Source of the DNA: Takakia lepidozioides
Lineage: Eukaryota; Streptophyta; Takakiopsida; Takakiales; Takakiaceae
Assembly (NCBI GenBank): GCA_030704615.1
Contig: CM060731.1
Location: 44,330,001 to 44,394,000 of the forward strand
DNA length: 64,000 nt
Direction of reading: 5' to 3'
Part shown: positions 32,983 to 42,066 of the stretch, one piece after another
Layout: every line of letters begins with the position of its first letter
How positions within the stretch are numbered: the first letter of the stretch is position 1
Position numbers and translations under genes: made by a program
The notes under the pieces: generated by a model
What the model was told of the DNA's origin: nothing
The model's database searches: none
The model's input: the letters and a program-made list of their open reading frames with translations, nothing else

Positions 32983-34309
32983 TCTCGTCGTCCTCAACAT
33001 GGTCAACCACCGGCGGAAGCACCTCGAGCACTCTCCCCGTCTCTACTGCCCTCTCCCCGGCTTCACCTCGAACTCCCACAATCCGTGCTATTTGTGGTGT
33101 TCTTTCCCCTCCTCTAGTCTCCACCGTATGGGTAATTGTGGGGGCTGCTCTCACCCGCGATGGTGTAACCGGTAAGGATGCAGCCGGTGTGTTACTGCCT
33201 GTTTCTGGTGTCTTGGAGGGATCCACTGTCTCTGTGCGTCCCTCGCTTACATGGGCATCTGTCATTTCAACACCCCTAGCCTCTTCAGTGGCCTTTTCTC
33301 TTGCCTCCTGGCTAGCCTTCTGTCTAGCCTGTTCTTTTGCCCTCTCTTTTGCCCTCTCACGGGCCTTCTGTTTCTTACTAGGGGTAGCAGCAGGGGAGGC
33401 CTCCAGGACGACCACATTTGAGGGAGGCGAACTGACACCCTCACGCGCCCTGTTCACTCCCCCCTCCGCAGCCTGTGACGGCTCTCTCGCCGGGGATTGC
33501 AAGTGCTTGGCTTTCTTCTTCTTCTTTGCGTGGGCGGGCACTATTGCATGTGCATCAGCTTCCTCCATTGGCGGATCTGCTGTCTTCATCCGACGCCCTT
33601 CACCTGCCATGCCGCCTGCACCAACCTCCCGAATGCCTATTCTGGCGTACTCTCGCTACAGGTCCTCATGTCCACCAACAAAAGGAGCAAGATTTTGTTT
33701 GCCCTCCCCCCCCAACTTGGGCGATCCAAACATGCAAAGCACCAAGTCCGACGTCTGCTGCCGACGACTGTCTGACTGCGCTTGATGACTAGCGACTTTT
33801 AGAGTGACTGCTCGAGCAGTTGGAGTTGTCGATGATACCACCACCGTGTCGTGCTCGTCTTCACTCTGTCATCCCAAACAATCGTGAGAACCACCATCGC
33901 AATGAAATGGAAGCAACAAATGAGTGGCATGGAACAACAATTTAAACAAACCCAAGCAATGGCTAACAATCACATGCAGAAGCAGCAGAAGAATGCCAAA
34001 ACAAACAAAACAAAGCGAAAAAATCCGCACATGTTACATAAAGCGAAAGCAGGGGCTTGCCTGAGAGTGCTCGGCTTCAATTGGCGCGGGCTGTGAGCAA
34101 GACAAGGGGATCTCCTGCTGGAGCTTCAGTTTGGTCATGCGAGACATTGGACGCCGCCCGTAGTACAAAGGCTTAAGTTTGCGCCACGGTCTGGATGTGG
34201 GGTTTCTCTTAGGAGAGCCACGCCCTTCTCCACGCGGCATAAGTCCGAGTAAAAGGAAAAATCTCCCGCAAAATGTGTGTGTACAGGCCTTGAGTGGAAC
34301 TTCATCCAC
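32983..34309 (-). pseudogene. Degraded minus-strand gene of element 1, Lys/Ala/Glu-rich
   Basis: Frame 32936-33610 encodes a basic, low-complexity protein (KKKKKAKHLQSPAREPS, KKQKARERAKERAKEQARQK) preceded, out of frame, by DLVLCMFGSPKLGGEGKQNL (33656-33844). A further minus frame at 34034-34309 starts next to the repeat block. The strand and position match the methyltransferase gene of element 2, which also has a Lys/Ala-rich linker, but I see no ParB-like or methyltransferase motif here. Homology is therefore unproven. Confidence 0.35.
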
Positions 34310-34429
34310 CCGTCACATCAGGTGTCGAATGCGTATCCGTTAAGCAAGCGCGGAATCCGTGTGGAACATCCGGTTCAAAACCGACGGCGGAGGACATTTA
34401 ATGCGCCACTGCGCCCTTAAATGTCATAG

Positions 34430-34850
34430 GTATGGAGGTTGGCCACAGGCGCCACCTGGCCCACCCTCCCCCCGAGAATTCATCATTCGCCCGCTGGATG
34501 GAAAAAACAGCGCCGAATTTCCATCCAGCGGATGAAGTAGGATGCAACGTGGCCCTCCCTCCGCCCGAGACATTTTCATCCAGAAGCCGCCGGATGGAGA
34601 ATCGGCGCCGAATTTCCATCCTGCAGGTAAGTTTGAGCGCGGCCGGATGGAAAACCGGCGCCGAATTTCCATCCTGCATGTAAACCGGAGCGTTGCAGGA
34701 TGGAAAACCGGCGTCGAATTTCCATCCAGCAGGTAAGCGGGAGTGCGGCCGGATGGAAAACCGGCGACGAATTTCCATCCCCCTGATAAATCCGTCCACC
34801 TCATGGATGGAAAACCGGCACCGAATTTGTCTCTAGCAGACGACATTGGT
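34430..34850. repeat. GGATGGAAA-GGCGCC palindromic repeats, left-pointing block
   Basis: Six units of GGATGGAAAACCGGCGCC followed by GAATTTCCATCC (centres near 34511, 34605, 34660, 34713, 34765, 34820), spaced mostly 52-57 bp. The arms GGATGGAAA and TTTCCATCC are complementary, so each unit can form a hairpin around GGCGCC. Units are reverse complements of those at 34980-35890, so the two blocks point away from each other. Confidence 0.85.
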
Positions 34851-34979
34851 GGGAATAACGTGCCCAAAAGTGGCCCGCAGGCAAAAAATTCTAAGTTCAG
34901 TGTCTGATTAGACAAAAAAATGCGAAAAACTTGATGCAACGACTGAAAATTGTTGATGAAGGGTCGATACGGGCGTCTG

Positions 34980-35890
34980 TGGATGGATATTCGGCGCCAT
35001 TTTTCCATCCCGCATATGATCTCTGTCGACCTCTCCCCCCAAGACGACTTCATCCGTGCGCCCTCGGATGGAAATTTGGCGCCGTTTTTCCATCCGGGGG
35101 ATGTTCTCTGTCGGCCAGGTGTCGGCCTCTCCCCCCGAGACGACTTCATCCGTGCGCCCTCGGATGGAAATTTGGCGCCGTTTTTCCATCCGGGGGATGT
35201 TCTCTGTCGGCCAGGTGTTGGCCTCTCCCCCCGAGACGACTTCATCCGACCGGCCTCAGATGGAAATTCGGCACCATTTTCCCATCCGGGGGATGTTCTC
35301 TTTCGGCCAGGTGTCGGTCTCTCCCCCCGAGACGACTTCATCCGAATGGCCTCGGATGGAAATTCGGCGCCGTTTTTCCATCCGGGGGATGTTCTCTGTC
35401 GGCCAGGTGTCGGCCTCTCCCCCAGAGACAACTTCACCCGACCGGCCCCGGATGGAAATTCGGCGCCGTTTTTCCATCCGGGGGATGTTCTCTATCGGCT
35501 AGGTGTCGGCCTCTCCCCCCAAGACGACTTCATCCGACCGGCCTCGGATGGAAATTTGGCGCCGCTTTTTCCATCCGGGGGATGTTCTCTGTTGGTTAGC
35601 TGTCGGCCTCTCCCCCCAAGACGACTTCATCCATGCGGCCTCGGATGGAAACTCGGCGCCGTTTTTCCATCCGGGGGATGTTCTCTGTCGGCCAGGTGTC
35701 GGCCTCTCCCCCCGAGACGACTTCATCCGACCGGCCTCGGATGGAAATTCGGCGCCGTTTTTCCATCCGTGGGATGTTCTTTGTCGGCCAGGTGTCGGCC
35801 TCTCCCCCCGAGACGACTTCATCCGAACAGCCTCGGATGGAAATTCGGCGCCGTTTTTCCATCTGGGGGATGTTCTTTGGCAGGCACGTG
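34980..35890. repeat. 96-bp tandem array with GGCGCC-centred palindrome in each unit
   Basis: The anchor ATGTTCTCTG (and near variants) occurs at 35101, 35197, 35293, 35389, 35485, 35582, 35678, 35774 and 35870, a period of 96 bp with one 97. Each unit contains GGATGGAAATTCGGCGCC plus GTTTTTCCATCC, then GGTGTCGGCCTCTCCCCC and GAGACGACTTCATCC. It ends about 260 bp upstream of the ATG at 36154. Because 96 is divisible by three, long reading frames on both strands here are artefacts of the repeat. Confidence 0.95.
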
Positions 35891-36153
35891 GGGCCGTCAC
35901 CCTCCGATGGGCCGTCACCCTCCGATTGGACGTCATGTCGAAGTAAATTCTGCGCCTCATTCCTGGGTACGGTTATATTAAATGCTGCTCTTTTCCTTTG
36001 CCACTTGCCTGACCTTCGCTCGTGACCCACGCGTTTCAAACCGAGACAGCAACAACACTTCCTCGCTCCGAGCTCCTCTCACTTCATCTTCCCCACACCC
36101 CCCCTTCCCTGTGCACCCTCTCTGCTTCCTGGCAGCCTTTTCAATAGTCGGCG

Positions 36154-36720
36154 ATGGCGTGCTGGGATCCCAGCAACTGCCCAAACAAGCATCTCACCCC
36201 GTGGGACTTCTCGCCCAAGTCAGGGGATATTTTCATATATCTGCAGGATTGGGTAGACCACTCTCAGCACAGGAGGGTGCACCTGTCCGCTCTTGAGTAC
36301 CTTCCTGGCTTCCACGATCAGCCTTGCGGGGACGGGCTTGCACGGCTTTGGTGCCTGCGAATCGTTGATTTGCAGTATCCGCCTATATGGAACATCCCCA
36401 AAACCCGCACGGCCTTCCTACATCATTGGAGGTGCTGCAAGTGGGCCTACGAGGATTGCATTGGGTGTACGTACATGCCAGAGAGGATTCCATCACAAAC
36501 AGTGTATGGGGACATTCTCATAAGCTACGAGGATGAGTCCTATGGACACAGAGTCTCCACAGCAAAGATCTCGATTTACGATGGTGCATACATCGGAGGA
36601 CATGACACTGTTGTGCACTACACCAAAGGAGAACAGGCTGCATCCATTGTCTTCACCTACCGACACCCTGTCAGTAATGAGCTTGTTGAGAGGCCAATCG
36701 AGGTTCCAGCTTCTTGGTGA
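36154..36720 (+). CDS. Small element-borne protein of unknown function, copy 1 (intact)
   Basis: 188 codons, ATG 36154 to TGA 36720, uninterrupted: MACWDPSNCPNKHLTPWDF, then GDIFIYLQDWVDHSQHRRVH, RLWCLRIVDLQYPPIWNI, YGDILISYEDESYGH, ending ERPIEVPASW. A homologue with the same architecture lies at 62781-63331 on the minus strand in element 2 (VFLDVYRDDPRL, GSRWFLRIMDLDFPHVWS, SGDILFSYEDEEEGN, LERPVRVPSSW). It looks globular, with many Trp, Tyr and Asp, and has no signal peptide or transmembrane segment. I know no family for it. Conservation between copies suggests a role in the element. Upstream lies the 96-bp array. Confidence 0.7.
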   Translation: MACWDPSNCPNKHLTPWDFSPKSGDIFIYLQDWVDHSQHRRVHLSALEYLPGFHDQPCGDGLARLWCLRIVDLQYPPIWNIPKTRTAFLHHWRCCKWAYEDCIGCTYMPERIPSQTVYGDILISYEDESYGHRVSTAKISIYDGAYIGGHDTVVHYTKGEQAASIVFTYRHPVSNELVERPIEVPASW

Positions 36721-37301
36721 GAAGAGTGCAATATGGGAGAAAATTCCCAACTTACCTGAGCATGGATGGCATGCATACTTTTGGCTTCCCTCGGCTTGTG
36801 AGGGCATGCATACTTGTCAAAGTTCATTATTAATAAAAATGTCTCCTTTGAACCAAAGTTCCACTTTTGCGCAATGATGCATTTTGTTGAATGTTGATTT
36901 TTGGCTGCGAGGGTCTGACACTCAATCTTGCAATCAGACCCACTGGAATGCCACCTGTGTCAGTTCCCTCTGTCCATGGGGAAGGTGCTTGCACGCTCGC
37001 CCCCCCACACTTCTTGTCAGACGCCGTAATTATTGGTTTGCACTGCGCATCTGCACATGTCATATACCTTCTGACTGCATACCGCTGGCAGTTATTGCGC
37101 AAAGGCCAGGGGCCGCATTCTGGAGACAAGGTTCATTAACACTCTGACAGTGGATTTTTGGGAGAGTGGGCTCCCCAGATTTGTGAATAGGCTTCGTCAC
37201 TCGGAAAAATCGGCCCTGCATTCTTTCCCCTCGCTGCATCCCCCCTTCTCTCAGGGCGCTTGCCGGAACGCCGTCCTGGCAGTCTTGTGTGCACATCTAC
37301 C

Positions 37302-37972
37302 ATGGCAGAAAACCCGAGCGCTATAGTGTACTGCCCTCCTCACGAGCATAGAGCTATATTTCCGTGCAGAGGGGAGATCTGCCAGGTGATGGAGAAATAT
37401 CTGTGCGTTCGATACCACCTGAAACCGGGGTCGGTACGTCCCAGCCCACGCATTTCCAGTTCCTTCCAGCCATTGCAGATTGCTCGGTCCAGTAGAGACG
37501 GAGTGGACAATTCTGCACATCCCACAATGCGATTCGGAAGAGTGAAGAGACGATACCTCCCAACAAGTTGAATGAGACTCAGATTGCCAATGCTCTTGGG
37601 ATGGCTTGCACTATTCAGAGCTCCGTGGACGTACCCCCACCCGGCCTTGGGTGTCTTTATCGGATGGCAACGGCCGGCTCAGCTGTCCGCGATGACGTAT
37701 ACACAATTACGATCGGAGTGGAGCCGACTTGCAATTGTACGGACTTCTCGTTGATGGAAGCAAAGAAGGGGTCAAAGTATTATCCATGCAAGCATCTGTA
37801 TTACATTTACATGAAGAGGTTGAGGATGAACTTGACTATTGATGACTTTATTCATGCACCAGCGTTGAGCGTGAACGAGCTGCACAAACTCCTCCGCTGG
37901 GATTCCATAATCATTGATGGGGCAAAGGGAATCCACCATATGGATATTTGCAATTGCATTTTGATGCATTAG
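37302..37972 (+). pseudogene. SWIM-finger transposase remnant with internal deletion
   Basis: Starts MAENPSAIVYCPPHEHRAIF with EKYLCVRYHLKPGS, matching the N-terminus of the element 2 transposase (SEQYLCVKFGLRPGT). About 100 bp later it matches its C-terminus: GRVKRRYLPT, then after a frameshift LNETQIANALGMACT and the SWIM finger CNC...PCKHLYY (C-X-C-Xn-C-X-H, 37728-37805), then FIHAPALSVNELHKLL. The DDE-type core, about 3 kb in element 2, is missing. Such a deletion derivative could be mobilised only in trans. Confidence 0.72.
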
Positions 37973-38184
37973 ACTTTGTTTTGCAGTGTAGTGAAATGTA
38001 CCCCAAAACTCCTGGAATGAGACAGGCAATATTAAAGTAATGTCTCTTAAACACAATGGACTGCTGGATATCCGTTGACATCCAGTGGCAATTCAATGTC
38101 GAAACAGATTCAATACAAAGATGGCGGCAGGAAAAATTTGCAAATCTTCCAGAAAACTGAGTTCCAACAGTAGTAGTTGTGGGA

Positions 38185-38480
38185 GCCATTTCTGGAAAAA
38201 TGGTGCCGAATTTCCCTATTTGGGCCGAAAATTGGCTAAGTCCTAACATGTACGGGAATGATGTCTGGAAAAATGGAGCCGAATTTCCAGTTACATGGCC
38301 CAGAACTGCCCAACATCTGTGCAATTCCCAGCACCATGTACCGAAATTCGGCGCCACATTTCCAAATTTTGGGCTTACAATTCAACCATGTTGGGACCTA
38401 TAGCCGCGAAATTCGGCGCCATTTTTGCAAATGTCGCTCGGAATTCGCATGAGCGGAAGACGAAATATCATGAGCACGGC
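38185..38480. repeat. Right subterminal repeats of element 1
   Basis: Units GGAAAAATGGTGCCGAATTT (38193), GGAAAAATGGAGCCGAATTT (38267), CGAAATTCGGCGCCACATTT (38342) and CGAAATTCGGCGCCATTTTT (38407), plus the word CCGAAAATTGGCTAAGTCC (38223). CATGAGC follows at 38448 and 38469, and GCTCATG at 38593, 38623, 38632 and 38638 in opposite orientation. Confidence 0.75.
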
Positions 38481-40407
38481 TCTCAAAACTACAATTTCTA
38501 CTTCAAACAATGAATATTATATTGGTTTTTGTCTGACACATTCTATTAAAATAATATTTTTAATGTTTTTTATTTCCAGAATTTGTACTTCTGCTCATGA
38601 AAACCGATTGTCTTACTACTCCGCTCATGCTGCTCATGCTCATGAAATAGCTAACCTCCGATGAATTTTGAGAACTACGTTCAATTTGCACAAAAAAAAA
38701 GAGGGTTATCCGTAGGGTGTTATATACAATCATCACGTGTTTCGTTGTCTCCACATTTTATTGTTTGATGTAGCTACCCCTACCTATGCCCAAAGAAGCG
38801 AGGGGGAGTTGAACCCCCTTTTTTGCCCGGTATGCATCGCACGTCGACCAGCTTTAAAGTTACAGTTCATAAAGGAGTGGCTCTATTATCCGTGATTCAA
38901 TTTGTATGTCTTTCGGTGGAGTTTTCTGCTGCTTTGAAGCATGCTGCAGACTCCGTGAATAGTTAGTGAAAGTGCATGATTCACTAATGGTAGAATTTCT
39001 ACCAATATGCATTTAGGGTTCAACGGCCATTTTTCTTGTGGCAGTTTTGGCTCCTATTGTTTGGTAGTATCTTTAATCTTCTAAGTTGTTCATCTATTTG
39101 CTTTCGGGACTTTTCAGACATCTTATGTGGAAATTCCATAAATTGACCCCAAAAAAATTGCCATGTTATTTTGCATGTTTCCCTTCTATGGACTGACCAA
39201 AGTAGTTTCCATTCCTACACAAATTGGAATCCCCCATTGCAGCTATGCCATGTTGGAAGAGAAATACCATATTTTATCCCATCTTTTTCATGTACAGAGG
39301 AACTCCCTCAAAATCTTGAAGTTATGTGAATTTTGGAGACAAGGTCCTAAAGATGATACATATTGTCACTGTGAAGTTGATTTGTGATCTAGGAAGAATC
39401 AAGAAGAATCATTATGCAAATTTTTGGTCAAAATAATTTTCTAAGTGTAATTTGGTATGAATTTGTGAAAGTTACCATTCTCTTTTTTTTAAGAGTCTTT
39501 GCATTAGAACAGTCAAATCTTCTGTAATTTGCTCACCACCTCTATGATGTCGATATAGCATAGTTCATTCATGTGGATGAAATGTCATAGAGAATTACAT
39601 CCATTTTTGTCAGAGTATGTAGACTTTTGACTCGAAGTCCAAAAACCATATGTAGTCCTGTAAGGGTTAAGGTGGGCCACCACAAGGGGAACTGGAAAAA
39701 ATTCTAAGCTCTGGCAGCTAAGGTAGGTCTACCACGAGGACAAGACCCGAGGTTCTTGCGGCCATTGGTCTGGACCCGGGTGGTCGTCCAATAACCCTTC
39801 TCCGTACCTAGCAGGGCCCGCATTCCTCAAGTGTGTATTGAAGATGCTATTAATCTAAAATGTGAGCCCACATGAATAGATTAGAACCAAGGGTAAACTT
39901 AACTTCGGGAGATTGCTGCATAAGAGGAAATCGATTTATCAGTTTCCTCTATATCAAATTGAAGAGGAGCCAACAAAAACAACCCTCAACCCGAAATGGG
40001 CTCTCTCTTGCTCTTGCTTTGGCAAAACATAAGAGGAAGATAAGACTAGGGAGCATGACTTAGCACACCAATCAGAGTTTTGATACCTTGTAAGGTCTTT
40101 GACCACATTTTCCGTTAACTTCAAGATGATGCGTACCTGTCTCTCTCTATAAAGAGCCAATAAAGGAAAGCCCAAAAATAGTAACATTCAAGATGATGCG
40201 TAGTGTCTCTCTGCAAGAGAACCAATAAACCAACTCCCAGGAATCGTAAACGTAATGTGACCAACACATGTTGGTACAGTAACAGCTGACCCATCCAGAA
40301 GCTCTGGTTTGAATGACATTCTTGTTTGGCCCTTTGTAGAAATTGATCACCACATGGCTTCTTCCAACAAATAAAACATGGGAGCAGCAAAAGAATATGG
40401 GGGAGCC
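38481..40407. other. Non-coding stretch
   Basis: AT-rich, no supportable gene. One tRNA-like piece lies on the minus strand at about 38789-38860, with a strong T-arm-like hairpin GGGGGTTCAACTCCCCC. Its upstream part AGCTGGTCGACGTGCGATGC is too irregular for a functional tRNA. From 39660 to 39850 the DNA is GC-richer, with no recognised feature. Confidence 0.45.
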
Positions 40408-40590
40408 AAAAAAAAAAGGTGGGTCACACTTTGCCGAAGCAAGCGTAACTTTGGTGTCACTTGACCCCATAGGGCTACTGCCTTCTGGTGGGAAGGTGGA
40501 CACCGTAATGACTTCCAACAGGTGGATTGAACCCACAACCACTCGTGAGAGGGTATGTGCCCTTACCAGTGTGCTACATGCTGGTTGTCT
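40408..40590 (-). repeat. tRNA-derived SINE
   Basis: On the minus strand the head reads GTAGCACACTGGTAAGGGC (A box) and, 33 bp on, GTGGGTTCAATCCACC (B box). A body follows with GGCAGTAGCCCTATGGGGTC, AAGTGACACCAAAGTTACGC and TTGCTTCGGCAAAGTGTGAC, ending in a T-run (40408-40418 as A on the plus strand). Similar bodies without heads lie at 17770-17830 and 42465-42520, so it is a dispersed family. Confidence 0.65.
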
Positions 40591-42066
40591 ATGGGGGAGC
40601 AGTAAAAAGCTGACCATGTTTGGTCAGTCTTTTCATGTCCTTCCTAATCTTATATTGCTGACCCACGAGTAAGAGGAGGGAGATGTGTCGTCATAGCTGA
40701 AAACTTACTAAAAACAAAGATGTGTTGTGAAGACGACGATGGAGACTTTGGCACAAGGTAGGATTTGGAGGAGCAAGTCCCAATCTCATGCACTCACGCA
40801 AAATGATGTGATCTCTATCTTGGCCCACCACGATCAGCAGAATGTGAGCAAGGGAATTGCATTTCATTCTATCGATTCAATTGTAGGGATGGATATCTAC
40901 AAGACAAAATAAGATCTTAAGACTATGGTTTGGTGTTAAACTAAGAAATTTTTGCAATCGTGAAACAACGGCGGCCATGCTCCCTTGACTGAGTCAGCGA
41001 CATTATCTTGGGTTCTAGGCGAGGGTGATCAGCGATTACCCTCTCAAAATCATTCACTTCTAACTTTCCCAATCTCTCGGACCAACTCATTCTTTTGCCC
41101 TTCTTATTCAAAATAACGGTGAAGAAGGAAATAAAGAAGAAAGATGTCGGAACCCAAGGGGATACCACAATCTTGAATAGGTAGGTCACTATATATCCGG
41201 ACTGTGTTTGATATGTAACAATATGTACCCCAAGTCGTTCAAAAATTAAAATCAGCCAAAGCGGGCTGGACATCTAGGAGGCTATCCGAAGGAGGACGGC
41301 TATTGCATGCGGGCCTCCCATGGCAATTGCATGCCCAATATTTGTACCCCAATCAGGTGTTGCTGTCTCTACATTATTACCCATCTGATTTTTATTTTTA
41401 TTTTTATTTTTAAGAGAATAGAGGATGGTAGCCTTGGAATTTTATTGATAGGTAAGGAAAAAATAACCTTACAGATGTCATGTATCTCTTGAAGTTGAAG
41501 TGTACATATGGATTGGGCCCGGGTTAATCTAAAGATGGTCATAACCTTCGTAGCATTACTATTTGGCTTGTAGGAGCTCCTATACGGACCGATACGAGTT
41601 ATATGTCAACTTGTATTTTTATTGTGTTCCATGCCGACTGACATAACAAGAGCGACTGCTAGACTTGGATGACCAACTTGTCAGTAAAGATGCCTGGTCA
41701 GACCAACAAGATGACGTCCTAAAATATGAAATTTGCTATGCAGACGGAGCATATAAAGCAAAGAGTTTACTGAACAACTTCATTCCATGTGCTAAACAGG
41801 TGAGCGTTCAGCACAAAGAGCCTGTCGGTAACTACTGCACTCTGAGGAGTAACAAGAGGGATAGTGAGAGAAGCCCAGGTGCAGAAGACGTTGTTGGAGA
41901 TTCTTCTACAAATGCTTGTGACCAGCTTGTAGCTGAGCGAGATAACTCAACCGGCGCATAGCTCTGGAGAGGGCAGAGTAATCAATATGGAGTTCAACTA
42001 CTCCGAGAGTGATTCCTCTGTGAACCGTTAGCTCAAGGTGGTGCATGGTCGTTGTCTCGTGAGGCA
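40591..42066. other. Intergenic region upstream of the P450 pseudogene
   Basis: No recognised gene. It contains a (TTTTTA)n tract near 41388-41412 and a 99-codon plus-strand frame at 41665-41961 (MDDQLVSKDAWSDQQDDVLK) that I do not recognise. It could be a small exon, but its composition is not convincing. Confidence 0.4.

Larger units (their letters stand above)
32400..38480. mobile_element. Element 1: candidate DNA transposon with GGCGCC subterminal repeats
   Basis: Left and right ends share GGAAAAATGGCGCCGAATTT-type units and a second word CCGAAAATGGCTAAGTCCTA (32669; CCGAAAATTGGCTAAGTCCTA at 38223). Inside are a degraded minus-strand region (32936-34309), a large GGCGCC repeat block (34430-35890), an intact small gene (36154-36720) and an internally deleted SWIM-finger transposase (37302-37972). 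The content parallels element 2 (50.5-64 kb). Exact termini and target duplication not found; CATGAGC occurs at 38448 and 38469 at the right end. Confidence 0.55.

Noticed and set aside
34980-35890. CRISPR-like array
   Set aside because: Units are directly tandem without unique spacers, no cas gene is present, and the context is eukaryotic.
34424-35981. Long open frames on both strands (up to about 340 codons) with proline- and arginine-rich repeats
   Set aside because: They are translations of a 96-bp tandem array; 96 is a multiple of three, so frames stay open on both strands without selection.
38789-38860. tRNA gene on the minus strand
   Set aside because: Only the T-arm is convincing; no acceptor stem or anticodon arm closes.
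42052-42066. P450 start at 42052
   Set aside because: That codon is TTG; the first ATG in frame is at 42067 and begins directly with the membrane anchor.
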